From the NCBI RefSeq assembly GCF_001570545.1, contig NZ_BBXD01000011.1, positions 248,001 to 312,000 on the forward strand: a stretch of 64,000 nt of DNA, in the 5' to 3' direction. The notes beneath the pieces are model-generated. The model was not told where the DNA came from and did not search any database. It saw nothing but the letters and a program-made list of their open reading frames with translations. The stretch is from Herbidospora mongoliensis. Its GTDB lineage: Bacteria; Actinomycetota; Actinomycetes; Streptosporangiales; Streptosporangiaceae. Numbering within the stretch: the first letter of the stretch is position 1; each line of letters opens with the position of its first letter. The position numbers and the translations under genes are program-made. This document shows positions 1-9,077 of this stretch, piece after piece.

Positions 1-2056
1 CGGACAGGAACGGGTTCTCGCCGAGCATGTACATGCCGCGCACGCCGCCGGGCTTCAGCACCGACCCGATGATCTCGGTGACGGTGAGGCCCCGGTTGGG
101 GTCGAGCTCGGTGCCCCAGGCCTCCTCGAACCGCCGCCGGGTGGCGTCTCGGTCGACGCCCTGGTAGTCGGGGTAGAACATCGGGATCAGCCCGGCGTCG
201 GAGGCGCCCTGCACGTTGTTCTGACCACGCAGCGGATGCAGGCCGGTGCCCGGCTTGCCGACGTTGCCGGTGATCGAGCACATCGCGATCAGGCAGCGGG
301 CGTTGTCGGTGCCGGTGGTGTGCTGGGAGATGCCCATGCCCCAGTAGATGACCCCGGCCTTGGCCTCGCCCCAGACCCGCGCGACCTGCCGGATCAGGTC
401 GGCGTCGACGCCGGTGATCTGCGCGCCCCGCTCCGGCGGATAGTCGTTGACGGTGCGGACCAGATCTTCGAAGTTCGACACCCGGGCCTTGATGAACTCC
501 AGGTCGATCAGGCCGAGCCGGATCACCTCGTGCATGACCGAGTTGTAGAACGCCACGTCGGTGCCGGGTTTGACCTGGCAGTGGTAGTCGGCGTGCTCCG
601 CCACGACGCTCGCGCGCGGGTCGACATAGATGATCTTCGTGCCGCGACGGCGGGCCTGCTTGAAGAAGGAGCTGGCGACGGGGTGGTTCGCCGTCGGGTT
701 CGACCCGGTGATGATCACGACCTCGGCGTTGACGACATCGCCGTAGGTGGTCGAGACCGCGCCGGAGCCGACGCCCTCGAACAGCGCGGCCACTGACGAG
801 GCGTGGCAGAGCCGGGTGCAGTGGTCGATGTTGTTGGTGCCGAAGCCGGCCCGGATCAGCTTCTGGAAGAGGTAGGCCTCCTCGTTGGAGCACTTCGCGG
901 ATCCGAACCCCGCGATGGCGCCGGGACCCTGCTCCGCGTGGATCCCCCTCAGCCGCCGGGCGACGAGGTCGAGCGCCTCCTCCCAGGTGGCCTCGCGGAA
1001 GTGCGGCAGCACCTCGTCGTAGTCGACCAGGCCGCCGGGCTTGCGCCGGCCGTCCTTGCCGTTCTTGCCCAGCTTGCGACCGCCGTTGCGGCTGCGGCCC
1101 TCGCCGGTGTCGCCGCGTACGTCGGCCGAGAGCGGGCCCTTGGGGTAGGACGAATCCACCCGGATCAGGGGCACCGTCAGGCGCTGCGGCGACGCCGCGT
1201 AGTCCCAGCCGTAGCGGCCCTTGACGCACAGGCGGCCCTTCGAGCCGGGCTGGTCACGGCCCTCCGCGAAGGCGATCGCGCCACGCGAGCGGTCGACGTA
1301 GTAGGTGAGCGCACAACCAACGCCGCAGTAGGGACAGACGCTGTCGACCGCGTCGAGCTCCAGGCGGGGCCGGATCGGGATGTCGTTGATCGGCTTGTTG
1401 GTCAGCGCGCCGGTGGGGCAGGCCTGCACGCACTCACCGCAGGTGACGCACGAGCTGCTGCCCATCGGATCGTTGAGGTCGAAGGCGATCTTCGTCGAGT
1501 AGCCCTTGCCCGAGCGGCCGATGACGTCGTTGCCCTGGATGTCGTCGCACGCGCGGACGCACCGGTCGCAGAGGATGCACGCGTCGTGGTCGACGGCGAT
1601 CACCGGGTTCGAGATGTCGAAGCCCCGGCCCGAGCCACACGGCAGGTCGGTCGTCTCCTTGGCCACGTCGAACCGGTCGGCGAGATCGAGGAGCATGTTG
1701 TCGCCGGTGGTCGTCTGCTTCGGGTCTTCCGCGCGGAGCGGCTGGTCGGAGATCAGCAGCTCGGTCAGGGTGGCCCGGCTGCGCTCCAGCTCCGGCGTGC
1801 TGGTCTTGACCTGCATGCCATCGTCGCAGGGACGCACGCACGCGGCGGCGAAGGCCCGCCCACCGGTGTCGACCACGCACATGCGGCAGACCCCGACGGG
1901 GTCGTAACGCTCGTCGTGGCACAACACCGGAATGTCGATGTCCAGCTGTTTCGCGGCATCGTAGATGCTGGTGCCCTCCGGCACGGTCACAGCGCGGCCG
2001 TCGATCTCGACGGAAACAGTACGCAGGGCCGTCTCCGGCACCTCAAGCATCGTCAT
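1..2056 (-). CDS. fdhF: Formate dehydrogenase alpha subunit, NuoG-like N-terminus (3' end cut by window edge)
   Basis: Mo/W-bis-MGD formate dehydrogenase catalytic subunit, expected to oxidise formate to CO2 in the cytoplasm. About 685 residues are present and the C-terminus lies outside the window. Visible domains in order: a 2Fe-2S ferredoxin domain (cysteines in LCHDERYDPVGVCRMC, about residues 45-60), two 4Fe-4S motifs (CILCDRCVRAC and CGECVQACPTGA, about 165-205), the molybdopterin-oxidoreductase Fe4S4 motif CPYCGVGC (about 240-248), then the active-site segment CTRLCHASS near 415. There the metal ligand is Cys, where E. coli FdhF has selenocysteine. ATG 2056 was chosen over ATG 2050 because a GAGG-like site precedes it. 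It is the last gene of the operon in this window, 87 bp after the AOR gene. That gap contains its own putative operator, so it may also be transcribed separately. Confidence 0.93.
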   Translation of the reverse strand, partial: MTMLEVPETALRTVSVEIDGRAVTVPEGTSIYDAAKQLDIDIPVLCHDERYDPVGVCRMCVVDTGGRAFAAACVRPCDDGMQVKTSTPELERSRATLTELLISDQPLRAEDPKQTTTGDNMLLDLADRFDVAKETTDLPCGSGRGFDISNPVIAVDHDACILCDRCVRACDDIQGNDVIGRSGKGYSTKIAFDLNDPMGSSSCVTCGECVQACPTGALTNKPINDIPIRPRLELDAVDSVCPYCGVGCALTYYVDRSRGAIAFAEGRDQPGSKGRLCVKGRYGWDYAASPQRLTVPLIRVDSSYPKGPLSADVRGDTGEGRSRNGGRKLGKNGKDGRRKPGGLVDYDEVLPHFREATWEEALDLVARRLRGIHAEQGPGAIAGFGSAKCSNEEAYLFQKLIRAGFGTNNIDHCTRLCHASSVAALFEGVGSGAVSTTYGDVVNAEVVIITGSNPTANHPVASSFFKQARRRGTKIIYVDPRASVVAEHADYHCQVKPGTDVAFYNSVMHEVIRLGLIDLEFIKARVSNFEDLVRTVNDYPPERGAQITGVDADLIRQVARVWGEAKAGVIYWGMGISQHTTGTDNARCLIAMCSITGNVGKPGTGLHPLRGQNNVQGASDAGLIPMFYPDYQGVDRDATRRRFEEAWGTELDPNRGLTVTEIIGSVLKPGGVRGMYMLGENPFLS

Positions 2057-2086
2057 CTCAACCTCGTCAGCCGAGCAACCTATTGG

Positions 2087-2106
2087 CATACACCATACGG
2101 CATACA
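2087..2106 (-). promoter_or_regulatory. Putative operator upstream of formate dehydrogenase (TGTATG-N8-TGTATG)
   Basis: On the minus strand this reads TGTATGCCGTATGGTGTATG, two TGTATG hexamers spaced by 8 bp, inside an AT-richer island of an otherwise GC-rich 87-bp gap. The same hexamer pair with the same spacing occurs on the opposite strand at 4842-4861, before the first gene of the operon. Identical spacing at two promoters of functionally linked genes suggests a regulator site; the regulator is unknown. Confidence 0.5.
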
Positions 2107-2143
2107 ATTTCGCTGCCGCAATTGTCCTGGTTCAACTGCCAGG

Positions 2144-3943
2144 CTATGCGTCCAGCAGCAGGTCAGGGATTTCGGTCACGACGCGGCCCTCCTCGTCGAG
2201 GCCGCGCGCCGCGTAATAGCCGGCGATCATCGACCGCAGCCGGTCCGCGTCCAGCGTCGCGTGGCGGCCGGAGCCGAGCTCCAGCGGCGTGGTCAGCATG
2301 CGGGCCGGCAGCGTGTCATCGGCCGCCGTGGCTCCCTCGCGCATGTTGAAGGCGCGTTTGGCCCGGACGATCCGCCGCGCGGTGTCCCGCAGCTCGGCCG
2401 CGTCCACCTGCCATCCGGTGACCAGCGCGAGCAGCGCGGCCCACTCCGTGAACGGGTCGTCGAAGACACCGCGCAGGAACTTGCACAGGATCATCGAGTC
2501 CATGACCGCGGCGCGATCCTCGGTGGCGATCGCGGCGGTGACGTGGGCGGAACCGCCCGCCAGCCGGTCGAGGTCGCCCGACAGGTCGGCCTCGTAGGCG
2601 CCCGACCGGTTGTGGTCGGCTCCCCGGGCGTTCACCGCGAGCCCGAGCGCCATCGTCTGCAGGCTGCGCGGCTCGTAACCGGGCAGCTCCAGCCCCTTGA
2701 CCTGGGGCGCGAAGTCGATCGAACCGTGCCCGACCACGGCGGCGGCCCGGCGCGAGCCCTGCGCGAGCAGTTCCCCGAGGCCGGGCGACCGCTCCCCGAT
2801 CGCGTCGAGCGCGCGGAGCAGGGCCGCGCCGTCGCCGAACCGCAGCCACGGCTCGTCGAGCAGACCGCGTTCGACGCACTCCATCGCCCAAGCGATCGTG
2901 CCGCCCGCAGAAATGGTGTCGATGCCCAGCTCGTCGCAGCGGGCGCTGGCCGCGAACACCTCGTCGGGGTCGGACACGCCGCAGAGCGGCCCGAGCGCGA
3001 AGACGTTCTCGTACTCCATCCGCTGGCTGCCACCGCCCTTGCGCGAGTAGATGTGCTCGCAGCCGATCGAGCACGACGCGCAGCTGTTGCGCGCCACTCC
3101 GCGCAGCTCGTGCAGTTCCTCGGCGGCCAGCTGCTGCGCGCCTTCGAAGGTCGCCGCGGTGAAGTTGCGGGTGGGCAGGGTGCTGACGGCGTTGAACGCC
3201 AGGAGATTGGCCAGCGTGCCCAGCTCCCGGTATTTCGCGGTCGCCGGACCGAAACTGCGCTTGCGCAGGTCGCGAGCGGCGGCGAGCACTCCGGGCTGGT
3301 CGGCGACCGACACCTTCGTCGCCGCCCTGACCAGCACGGCCTTGATGTTCTTCGCGCCCATCGTCGCGCCCAGGCCGCCCCGTCCGGCATGCCGGCCGTC
3401 GTGGCTGATGGTCGCGTAGCTCACCTGACGCTCCCCCGCCGGCCCGATGGCCGCGGTGCGCCAGGTGCGGCCGAACCGCTCCCGCGCCGCGGACTCCGCC
3501 TCGGCCGCTGCCAGCCCGGCGAGCTCAGGGGCCGGTTCGAGACGCACCCCGTCGCCGTCGATCAGCAGCACCGAGAGCACGTCGGCGCGCCCCCGGATCA
3601 CGATCGCGTCGTGCCCGGTCAGCTTGCCCGCGATGGCGAACTGGCTGGACGCGAGGGCGTCGGTCAGCAGCCCGGTCAACGGCGACTTGGCCACCACGGC
3701 GAACTTCGCGCTGGTCGTCAACGGGGTGCCGACCAGCGAGGAGAAGACGAAGGCCAGCGGCGCCTCGGGAGCGAGCGGATCGACCCCGGGGGGCGCCAGC
3801 CGGTGCAGCAACCAGGTGCCGAGGCCCACCCCGCCCAGATAGGCCCGCAGCACCCGATCGTCGAGCTCGTAGGGAGCGCTCGTCGCCAGCTGCCCGGCGA
3901 CGTCCACGATCAGGGCCCGTCCGAAGAATCCACCTGGCGCCAT
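2144..3943 (-). CDS. Aldehyde ferredoxin oxidoreductase (tungsten-type AOR)
   Basis: A 599-residue member of the AOR family, near the usual length of about 600. These enzymes bind a W-bis-pyranopterin and one 4Fe-4S cluster and interconvert aldehydes and carboxylates. The cluster ligands are visible as CASCSIGC (about residues 285-292) with the fourth Cys in MILCKF (about 487). The N-terminal AOR domain has the typical GGVGLGTWLL and GRGGLGATMGAKNIKAV segments. Only 4 bp separate it from the MobA-MoaD gene, and its Shine-Dalgarno GGAGG lies within the last codons of that gene, so translation is probably coupled. Family membership is clear. Whether the metal is W or Mo, and which aldehyde is used, cannot be read from the sequence. 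Confidence 0.93.
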   Translation of the reverse strand: MAPGGFFGRALIVDVAGQLATSAPYELDDRVLRAYLGGVGLGTWLLHRLAPPGVDPLAPEAPLAFVFSSLVGTPLTTSAKFAVVAKSPLTGLLTDALASSQFAIAGKLTGHDAIVIRGRADVLSVLLIDGDGVRLEPAPELAGLAAAEAESAARERFGRTWRTAAIGPAGERQVSYATISHDGRHAGRGGLGATMGAKNIKAVLVRAATKVSVADQPGVLAAARDLRKRSFGPATAKYRELGTLANLLAFNAVSTLPTRNFTAATFEGAQQLAAEELHELRGVARNSCASCSIGCEHIYSRKGGGSQRMEYENVFALGPLCGVSDPDEVFAASARCDELGIDTISAGGTIAWAMECVERGLLDEPWLRFGDGAALLRALDAIGERSPGLGELLAQGSRRAAAVVGHGSIDFAPQVKGLELPGYEPRSLQTMALGLAVNARGADHNRSGAYEADLSGDLDRLAGGSAHVTAAIATEDRAAVMDSMILCKFLRGVFDDPFTEWAALLALVTGWQVDAAELRDTARRIVRAKRAFNMREGATAADDTLPARMLTTPLELGSGRHATLDADRLRSMIAGYYAARGLDEEGRVVTEIPDLLLDA

Positions 3944-3947
3944 TTTC

Positions 3948-4793
3948 TCAGCCTCCGGCGTCCGCGGACAGGAAGGAGACCGTGTCGCCCGCCACCAGAG
4001 GCAGCCACTCGTCCCGGGTGACCTGGTCGCCGTTGAGCGCGGCCACCACGTGGCGGTTGAGGGTGAGCCCGACCGCGGTCGCGGCGGCCCCGAGGGTGGC
4101 GGCCCGGACCTCGTGCGGCCGATGACTGCCGTTCCTCGCCAGCGCCCCGAAGCACTCCACCACGACCTCCACCGGCGCCCGGTCGCGGGCCTCCGCGTAG
4201 TCGTCGGGAGAGTTGACGTTCACCACGGACTCCAGCGTCGGGTCGCGCCGCATGAGCTCGGCGTCGGCCAGCAGTTCCTCGTCGCTCAGCTGCACAACCT
4301 CGCAGTGCTTGAAGAGCATGCCCGGCCGGAGGTCGCCCTTGGACAGCAGGTCTTTGATCAGCGGCGCCAGCGAGGTCCGGTAACCGGCGGCCAGCGGCTG
4401 CCGGAACCCCCGCGCCACCGGCAACGCGACGTCGGTCCCGTCGGGCAGCGCGCGCAGCACGCGGCGGACGAAGGCGGGGTGGAGGAACGGCATGTCAGTG
4501 GAGCACACGAAGGCCGTCTCGGCCCGGTCGGCCACCGCCGCGAGCCCTACGGCCAGCCCCTGCATCGGGCCCAGACCTTCCACGGGATCCTCGACCACCG
4601 AGACGTACGAGGGAAGCGCCGGAAGCTCCTGCCCAGGCGCGGCCACCACGATCACCGGGCCGTCGACCGTCCGGGCGAGGACCGCGGCGGCTCGATACAG
4701 CAATGTCGAACCGTGCCACTCCAGCCAGGCCTTGGACTGCCCCATTCGCGTGGAACGCCCGCCCGCAAGCACAACGCCCGCAGTTGTCCGCAT
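3948..4793 (-). CDS. MobA-MoaD fusion protein (molybdopterin guanylyltransferase plus sulfur-carrier domain)
   Basis: 281 residues. Residues 1 to about 195 are a MobA-type NTP transferase, with the GTP-binding start VVLAGGRSTRMGQSK and the STDMPF metal-site segment. Residues about 207-281 form a beta-grasp MoaD/ThiS-like domain ending DTVSFLSADAGG, with the C-terminal Gly-Gly that MoaD needs for adenylation and thiocarboxylation exactly at the stop codon. MobA adds GMP to molybdopterin, while MoaD donates sulfur earlier in the pathway to make the dithiolene. Having both on one chain as the first gene of an AOR/formate dehydrogenase operon suggests a dedicated cofactor supply. The start is ATG 4793, about 50 bp downstream of the putative operator. 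Both domain assignments are strong; the biochemical consequence of the fusion is inference. Confidence 0.88.
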   Translation of the reverse strand: MRTTAGVVLAGGRSTRMGQSKAWLEWHGSTLLYRAAAVLARTVDGPVIVVAAPGQELPALPSYVSVVEDPVEGLGPMQGLAVGLAAVADRAETAFVCSTDMPFLHPAFVRRVLRALPDGTDVALPVARGFRQPLAAGYRTSLAPLIKDLLSKGDLRPGMLFKHCEVVQLSDEELLADAELMRRDPTLESVVNVNSPDDYAEARDRAPVEVVVECFGALARNGSHRPHEVRAATLGAAATAVGLTLNRHVVAALNGDQVTRDEWLPLVAGDTVSFLSADAGG

Positions 4794-4841
4794 CTCCGCA
4801 TGCTAGGTCACTCCGTCCATCCCACTTGCGCTGGGATATAG

Positions 4842-4861
4842 TGTATGGCACATACTGTATG
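4842..4861 (+). promoter_or_regulatory. Putative operator/promoter of the mobA-AOR-fdh operon
   Basis: TGTATGGCACATACTGTATG has the TGTATG-N8-TGTATG layout seen at 2087-2106, here on the plus strand, and contains the inverted repeat GTATG-GCA-CATAC. On the minus strand the adjoining CACTATATCC could serve as a -10 region for the operon that starts at 4793. Site function is inferred only from recurrence and position. Confidence 0.5.
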
Positions 4862-4926
4862 GGAGATCAGCACCGAGAGTGACTGTGTGCACGTTCGGGT
4901 GGCACCCGGCACCACTTCAAAGGAGC

Positions 4927-5078
4927 ATGCGGTCCCCTGAACCCCGATGAGGTACTGAAGAAGCGTGGGAAGCCTGGCTCGACCGGTTCTCCCTGGCCTG
5001 CGTGGAGATCGTGTTGTCCGAGTTGCTGTTCTCCTCTGAAGAACTCGGAGAGGAGGAGGCCCAGCTTCTGAACGGCAC
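4927..5078 (+). pseudogene. Degenerate small regulatory-companion ORF (uncertain)
   Basis: A good ribosome site (AAAGGAGC) precedes ATG 4927, but that frame stops after eight codons. Two other frames carry protein-like stretches one after the other: NPDEVLKKRGKPGSTGSP, then CVEIVLSELLFSSEELGEEE. The style (a GKPGS-type start followed by a short acidic tail) resembles the small proteins that accompany XRE/DUF5753 regulators in actinomycetes, such as the one at 25334. I read it as a frameshifted relic. Nothing else is recognisable between 5079 and 5270. Confidence 0.3.
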
Positions 5079-5270
5079 TACAGGCGATTGCCGCTACCGG
5101 ACTACCCGACGTCTCGGTCCACCGTCCCCGCGATCCGCTGGTTCAGCGGCACGACGCGAGCTGATCCGGCACGTGAATGAGAAACCAAGGCCTGTTGGGA
5201 TCATGTCCCAGTCGGCCGTACGGGCACGGTATGGCCGTCAAGCCATGTGCTCAGTCACAGCCGACGGCCA

Positions 5271-5636
5271 TCACCTGATGGCCTCGGTGATGGTCAGCCC
5301 GAGGGCTACGAGGCCTGTCACGATCGCCACGAAGGGAGGCACCACGTGTCTCCAGGCGAAGACCGACAGCCCGAGAACTCGTCTGTATTCCTGCGGGAAT
5401 CGCTCCTCGTACTGCTTCGCCCGTTCCTCAAAGGCTTCGATCACCTGCTGGGTGTCGTAGCCGATTTCCGACTCGGACCTGTCACTCAAGATCTTGCCGA
5501 ACTCGATGACCATCTCATGAGCTGTAGGTCCACCCAGGCCGGCAAGCGCATCATCAACGCGCGCCGCGAGATCGTCGACACGCAGCGGATCGAGGCCGCC
5601 CTGGCACATGCCGAATTTCGGTGTCTCCGGGAGCAT
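5271..5636 (-). CDS. Hypothetical protein with one C-terminal membrane segment
   Basis: 121 residues with no family I recognise. The N-terminal three quarters are soluble and charged (VDDLAARVDDALAGLGG, IEAFEERAKQYEERFPQEY). The last 25 residues form a hydrophobic helix (PPFVAIVTGLVALGLTITEA), consistent with a tail-anchored protein facing the cytoplasm. Neither ATG 5636 nor the in-frame ATG 5609 has a convincing ribosome site, so the start is open. It stands alone in a stretch with no other supported gene (4794-6301), which is why I keep it at moderate confidence. Confidence 0.5.
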   Translation of the reverse strand: MLPETPKFGMCQGGLDPLRVDDLAARVDDALAGLGGPTAHEMVIEFGKILSDRSESEIGYDTQQVIEAFEERAKQYEERFPQEYRRVLGLSVFAWRHVVPPFVAIVTGLVALGLTITEAIR

Positions 5637-5934
5637 TTTTCAAACATGTCCGCTGACGAGCCTGCACGCAAGAAGATCGGCGAACGGGTGTGGCAGGTCG
5701 GGATTCTCGACGCCGACTCCGAGGTCAAGCCCGCACAGAAACCGACGCCGACCTCGGATGGTTCGAGGCTTGGCCGAGTCCCACCTCCTGCGGCGACGCC
5801 GGCGCGACCCGTCATAGCAATGGAGAGCCAAGCTCTTTTCGCGCCGATCGCCACAGGCGATCATGATGAACTCGCCGAACGAGCTCGATCGACGGGCACG
5901 GCCGACACCTACCGGCCAGCCGAGCGCGAATAGT

Positions 5935-5967
5935 CCTTCGCATCAAAGGGCTCGGGGGTCGTCCCCC
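5935..5967 (+). repeat. Dispersed intergenic repeat, copy 1 (partial)
   Basis: CCTTCGCATC, three bases, then GGGCTCGGGGGTCGTCCCCC. A nearly identical 33-bp block ends the larger repeat at 19179-19211. It includes a G5-TCGT-C5 hairpin. The rest of 5637-6301 contains no gene I can support. Confidence 0.55.
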
Positions 5968-5983
5968 ATGTACGCGAACGCGA

Positions 5984-6030
5984 AATGGCCCGTGGCAGGT
6001 GCCCTGAAGGGGCAACAACCACGAGCCATT
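5984..6030. repeat. Long imperfect inverted repeat (possible bidirectional terminator)
   Basis: AATGGCCCGTGG at 5984-5995 pairs with CCACGAGCCATT at 6019-6030 with one mismatch. Inside it, TGCCC pairs with GGGCA across a short loop, giving a nested hairpin. It sits about 270 bp beyond the stop codon of the collagen-like gene and no T-tract follows. Termination is possible; another structural role cannot be excluded. Confidence 0.4.
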
Positions 6031-6301
6031 CATTTCCCGTGAAGCTAACGGTCGCCTACTCGAACTCCTCCATCCAGCTCGACCGGCGGCACGAATGAAG
6101 AATCTCGAACGGTCGCACTGAGGCGATCAGCGGCCTCTACGAGGCCGTCCGCCCTCCAGGTCCGACTGGTGGACGACGATCCTGACATGACGGCTACCAT
6201 TGGCCGGTGACGGTCTGGCGCCCGCGAACCGATGAGCTCTCCCCCGCGATGATCGAGACCACATCGGCCATGAGTGATCCGGGAATCTGACCGTGCTTGG
6301 C

Positions 6302-8971
6302 TCATGGCGTCAGAAGCCTCTTGCGGACTCCGAAAGACTCGAAGTCATAGACGGTGTTGTTCACCTGTAGTCCGTCGATCGCGCCGATGAAGGAGTTGTC
6401 GCTGTTGAATCCCAGGCTGTAAGTGATCACCGCGTCCGGCAGTCTGGTCTTGAGCTCGTCGAACGAGCACGGAGAAACCGCAGTGCAGTTGATCAGGACT
6501 CCCGTCGCGCCACTGGCGTACCATCTGCTGCCGGTGGCACTGGCGTCGTACTGCTGCCAGACGTTGGGTACCCGGACTACAGGGGCCGACGGACTGACGG
6601 AAACGTCGGGCATGTAGATCAACGTGGTCTCGTTCACCAATCCCACGTTGGGGTCGGCCTCGATGTTGATGGCCGGCAGTGAGACCCCCGCCATTGAATT
6701 GGTGCCGGCGAACACCCAGTACTTCAGGGTGACGAGTTCGCTGATCGGCAAATCCGCGAAGTTCGTCTCGTTGCCGTAGGCGATCCTGTCCGTCCCTTCG
6801 CCCACGATGATCCCCAGACTGCCGACGCCGTAGGGCGGTGGCATATCGGCCGCAGAGACGGTGGGGTTTCTGCGGCCGTACGGACCGACGCGATTGACGG
6901 CGCTTGGGCCCCCCGCGCTGTTGCGGCCGATGACGCCCCACTTCTCGGTGGAGCATTGTCCCGGACATGCCGGTCCTACCGGTCCCGCCGGACCGGTTGC
7001 GCCGGTTGCGCCCGTCGCGCCTTGAGGGCCCGCAGGTCCGGCAGGACCTTCCGCTCCTGTCTGACCTGTGGCACCCGTTGCCCCCGTTGTGCCTTGAGGG
7101 CCTGCAGGTCCGGCCGAGCCATTGGCCCCTGCCGGTCCTGCCGGACCAGTTGCGCCCGTTACGCCCGTTGCCCCCGTTGCACCCGTCACCCCCGTTGCAC
7201 CCTGAGGGCCGGCAGGTCCGGCCAAGCCGTTCGCTCCTGCCGGGCCTGCGGCACCCGACGGGCCCGTTGCACCCTGAGGGCCGACCGGTCCTGCCGGACC
7301 GGTTGCACCCGTTGCACCTGTCACACCTTGAGGACCCGCAGGTCCGGCCAAGCCATTGGCCCCTGCCGGGCCGGTTGCGCCCGTTGTGCCTTGAGGGCCT
7401 GCTGGTCCGGCCGAGCCGTTGGCGCCGGCCGGTCCTTCTGGGCCCGTTGCGCCTGTTGCGCCTGTTGTACCTTGGGGGCCCGCAGGTCCGGCAGGACCAT
7501 TCGCCCCTGTCTGACCTGTTGCACCCGTTGCACCCGCCGCGCCTTGAGGACCCGCAGGCCCGGCCGAGCCGTTAGCCCCTGCCGGGCCCTCCGGGCCTAC
7601 CGGGCCCGTTGCGCCCGCTATACCTTGAGGACCCGCAGGTCCGGCAGGACCATTCGCCCCTGTCTGACCTGTTGCACCCGTTGCACCCGCCGCGCCTTGA
7701 GGACCCGCAGGCCCGGCCGAGCCGTTGGCCCCTGCCGGGCCTGTTGCACCCGACGAGCCCGTCGCGCCTTGAGGGCCGGCCGGACCGGTTCCGCCCGTTG
7801 CACCCGTCGCACCCGTCGCGCCTTGAGAACCTGCAGGTCCGGCCGAGCCGTTGGCCCCTGCCGGGCCTGTGGCACCCGACGGGCCCGTCGCGCCTTGAGG
7901 GCCGACCGGTCCACCCGGACCGGTTGCGCCCGTTGCACCCGTTGCACCTTGAGGACCCGCAGGTCCGGCCGAGCCGTTCGCTCCTGTCTGACCTGTGGCA
8001 CCCGTGGGACCCGCCGCGCCCTGAGGACCGACCGGTCCAGCCGGACCGGTTCCGCCCGTTGCACCCGTTGCACCTTGAGGACCCGCAGGTCCGGCCACGC
8101 CGTTCGCTCCCGCCGGGCCTGTGGCACCCAACGGGCCCGTCGCGCCCTGGGGGCCGGCAGGACCGGTTCCGCCCGTTGCACCTTGAGGGCCCGCAGGTCC
8201 GGCGGGACCATTCGCTCCTGTCTGACCTGTTGCACCCGTGGGACCCGCCGCGCCTTGAGGACCCGCAGGCCCGGTCAAGCCATTGGCCCCCGCCGGGCCC
8301 ACCGGACCGGTTGCGCCCGTTGCGCCCGCTGTACCTTGAGGGCCCGCAGGTCCGGCAGGACCATTCGCCCCTGCCGGACCTGTGGCACCGGAGGGACCCG
8401 TCACGCCTTGAGGACCCGCAGGTCCGGCCGAGCCGTTGGCCCCTGCCGGGCCTGTCGCCCCCGTTGCGCCCGCTGGGCCGCCCGGGCCCATCGCGCCTGT
8501 GGGGCCTGCGGGACCGTCTAGGCCGTCAGCGCCTGCCGGACCTGTGGCACCAGTGGGGCCTGCTGGTCCCTGCGGGCCCTTTCGTCCGTCTTTGCCCTTT
8601 GGGCCCTTCGGGCCTGCCGGGCCTTCCTTACCGGGCCATCCCCGAGGTCCGCGCCAACCACGCGGACCGCGGTGGCAGGTGCAGCAGGTGCTTTTGCACT
8701 TGTGGGACCAACGGCACTTCTCCCAGCAGCGCTTCTTCGCGTACGGGGGCGGTTTCCGGTAGATGTCCTTGTGGTGACGAGCTGGAACCGTCTCGTCACC
8801 GCGGACAGGATAATCCGTGGAAACGACGTCAAACTTCTCCGCGGCGATGGCCGCCGGCGTCTGGAGTGATACCGCGAGAAAAGCTCCCGCCAGGGTGGCC
8901 GCAACTCTCCGAGCCTGAAGATGTCCGCCGGACCGTACGACAAAAAAGCTTTGTCTTCTAGCAGAGTTCAT
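6302..8971 (-). CDS. Secreted collagen-like protein with Gly-X-Y repeats
   Basis: 889 residues. A Sec-type signal peptide (hydrophobic core about residues 22-40, likely cut after AAIAA) is followed by a Cys-rich segment around residues 82-99 ([16 protein letters not shown]). An essentially uninterrupted Gly-X-Y tract runs from about residue 102 to 668. It starts as charged [10 protein letters not shown] and continues as [23 protein letters not shown] units. A globular C-terminal domain of about 220 residues begins at the CPGQC pair. Bacterial collagen-like proteins usually form surface or exported triple helices; flanking Cys could staple trimers (inference). The C-terminal domain is not one I recognise. 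A DUF3494 protein lies just upstream on the same strand, 106 bp away. The highly repetitive DNA invites length variation by slippage or recombination. Confidence 0.88.
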   Translation of the reverse strand: MNSARRQSFFVVRSGGHLQARRVAATLAGAFLAVSLQTPAAIAAEKFDVVSTDYPVRGDETVPARHHKDIYRKPPPYAKKRCWEKCRWSHKCKSTCCTCHRGPRGWRGPRGWPGKEGPAGPKGPKGKDGRKGPQGPAGPTGATGPAGADGLDGPAGPTGAMGPGGPAGATGATGPAGANGSAGPAGPQGVTGPSGATGPAGANGPAGPAGPQGTAGATGATGPVGPAGANGLTGPAGPQGAAGPTGATGQTGANGPAGPAGPQGATGGTGPAGPQGATGPLGATGPAGANGVAGPAGPQGATGATGGTGPAGPVGPQGAAGPTGATGQTGANGSAGPAGPQGATGATGATGPGGPVGPQGATGPSGATGPAGANGSAGPAGSQGATGATGATGGTGPAGPQGATGSSGATGPAGANGSAGPAGPQGAAGATGATGQTGANGPAGPAGPQGIAGATGPVGPEGPAGANGSAGPAGPQGAAGATGATGQTGANGPAGPAGPQGTTGATGATGPEGPAGANGSAGPAGPQGTTGATGPAGANGLAGPAGPQGVTGATGATGPAGPVGPQGATGPSGAAGPAGANGLAGPAGPQGATGVTGATGATGVTGATGPAGPAGANGSAGPAGPQGTTGATGATGQTGAEGPAGPAGPQGATGATGATGPAGPVGPACPGQCSTEKWGVIGRNSAGGPSAVNRVGPYGRRNPTVSAADMPPPYGVGSLGIIVGEGTDRIAYGNETNFADLPISELVTLKYWVFAGTNSMAGVSLPAINIEADPNVGLVNETTLIYMPDVSVSPSAPVVRVPNVWQQYDASATGSRWYASGATGVLINCTAVSPCSFDELKTRLPDAVITYSLGFNSDNSFIGAIDGLQVNNTVYDFESFGVRKRLLTP
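6968..8668 (-). repeat. Collagen-type Gly-X-Y coding repeat tract
   Basis: About 567 codons with Gly at every third position. The units are dominated by GPAGPQG, GATGATG and GPAGANG blocks that recur almost identically at the DNA level. The tract makes a long spurious open frame on the opposite strand. Confidence 0.85.
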
Positions 8972-9077
8972 TTACTTCGTACCGTTCTGGATCGCGATCA
9001 GATGGCTTCCATGACAGACAGGTAAGAGCCATCCAAAGATCGCCCGGAAGAATAAGATGATTCGCGTCAGGAGATAG

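Noticed and set aside
803-4021. 1072-codon plus-strand open frame opposite the formate dehydrogenase and AOR genes
   Set aside because: High-GC antisense shadow; the minus-strand genes have clear catalytic motifs and the plus translation is Arg/Gly/Ala noise.
6956-8521. Long plus-strand open frame (521 codons) rich in Arg/Cys
   Set aside because: It is the mirror of the Gly-X-Y codons of the collagen-like gene on the minus strand; composition is repetitive and there is no ribosome site or family.
7609-8961. Second plus-strand open frame over the same region, Pro/Leu/Arg-rich
   Set aside because: Another shadow of the collagen repeat, with no start signal.
9008-9040. GATGGCT/AGCCATC inverted repeat upstream of the collagen-like gene
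   Set aside because: Seven-base arms with a loop of about 20 nt and no T-tract; too weak to call a terminator or attenuator.
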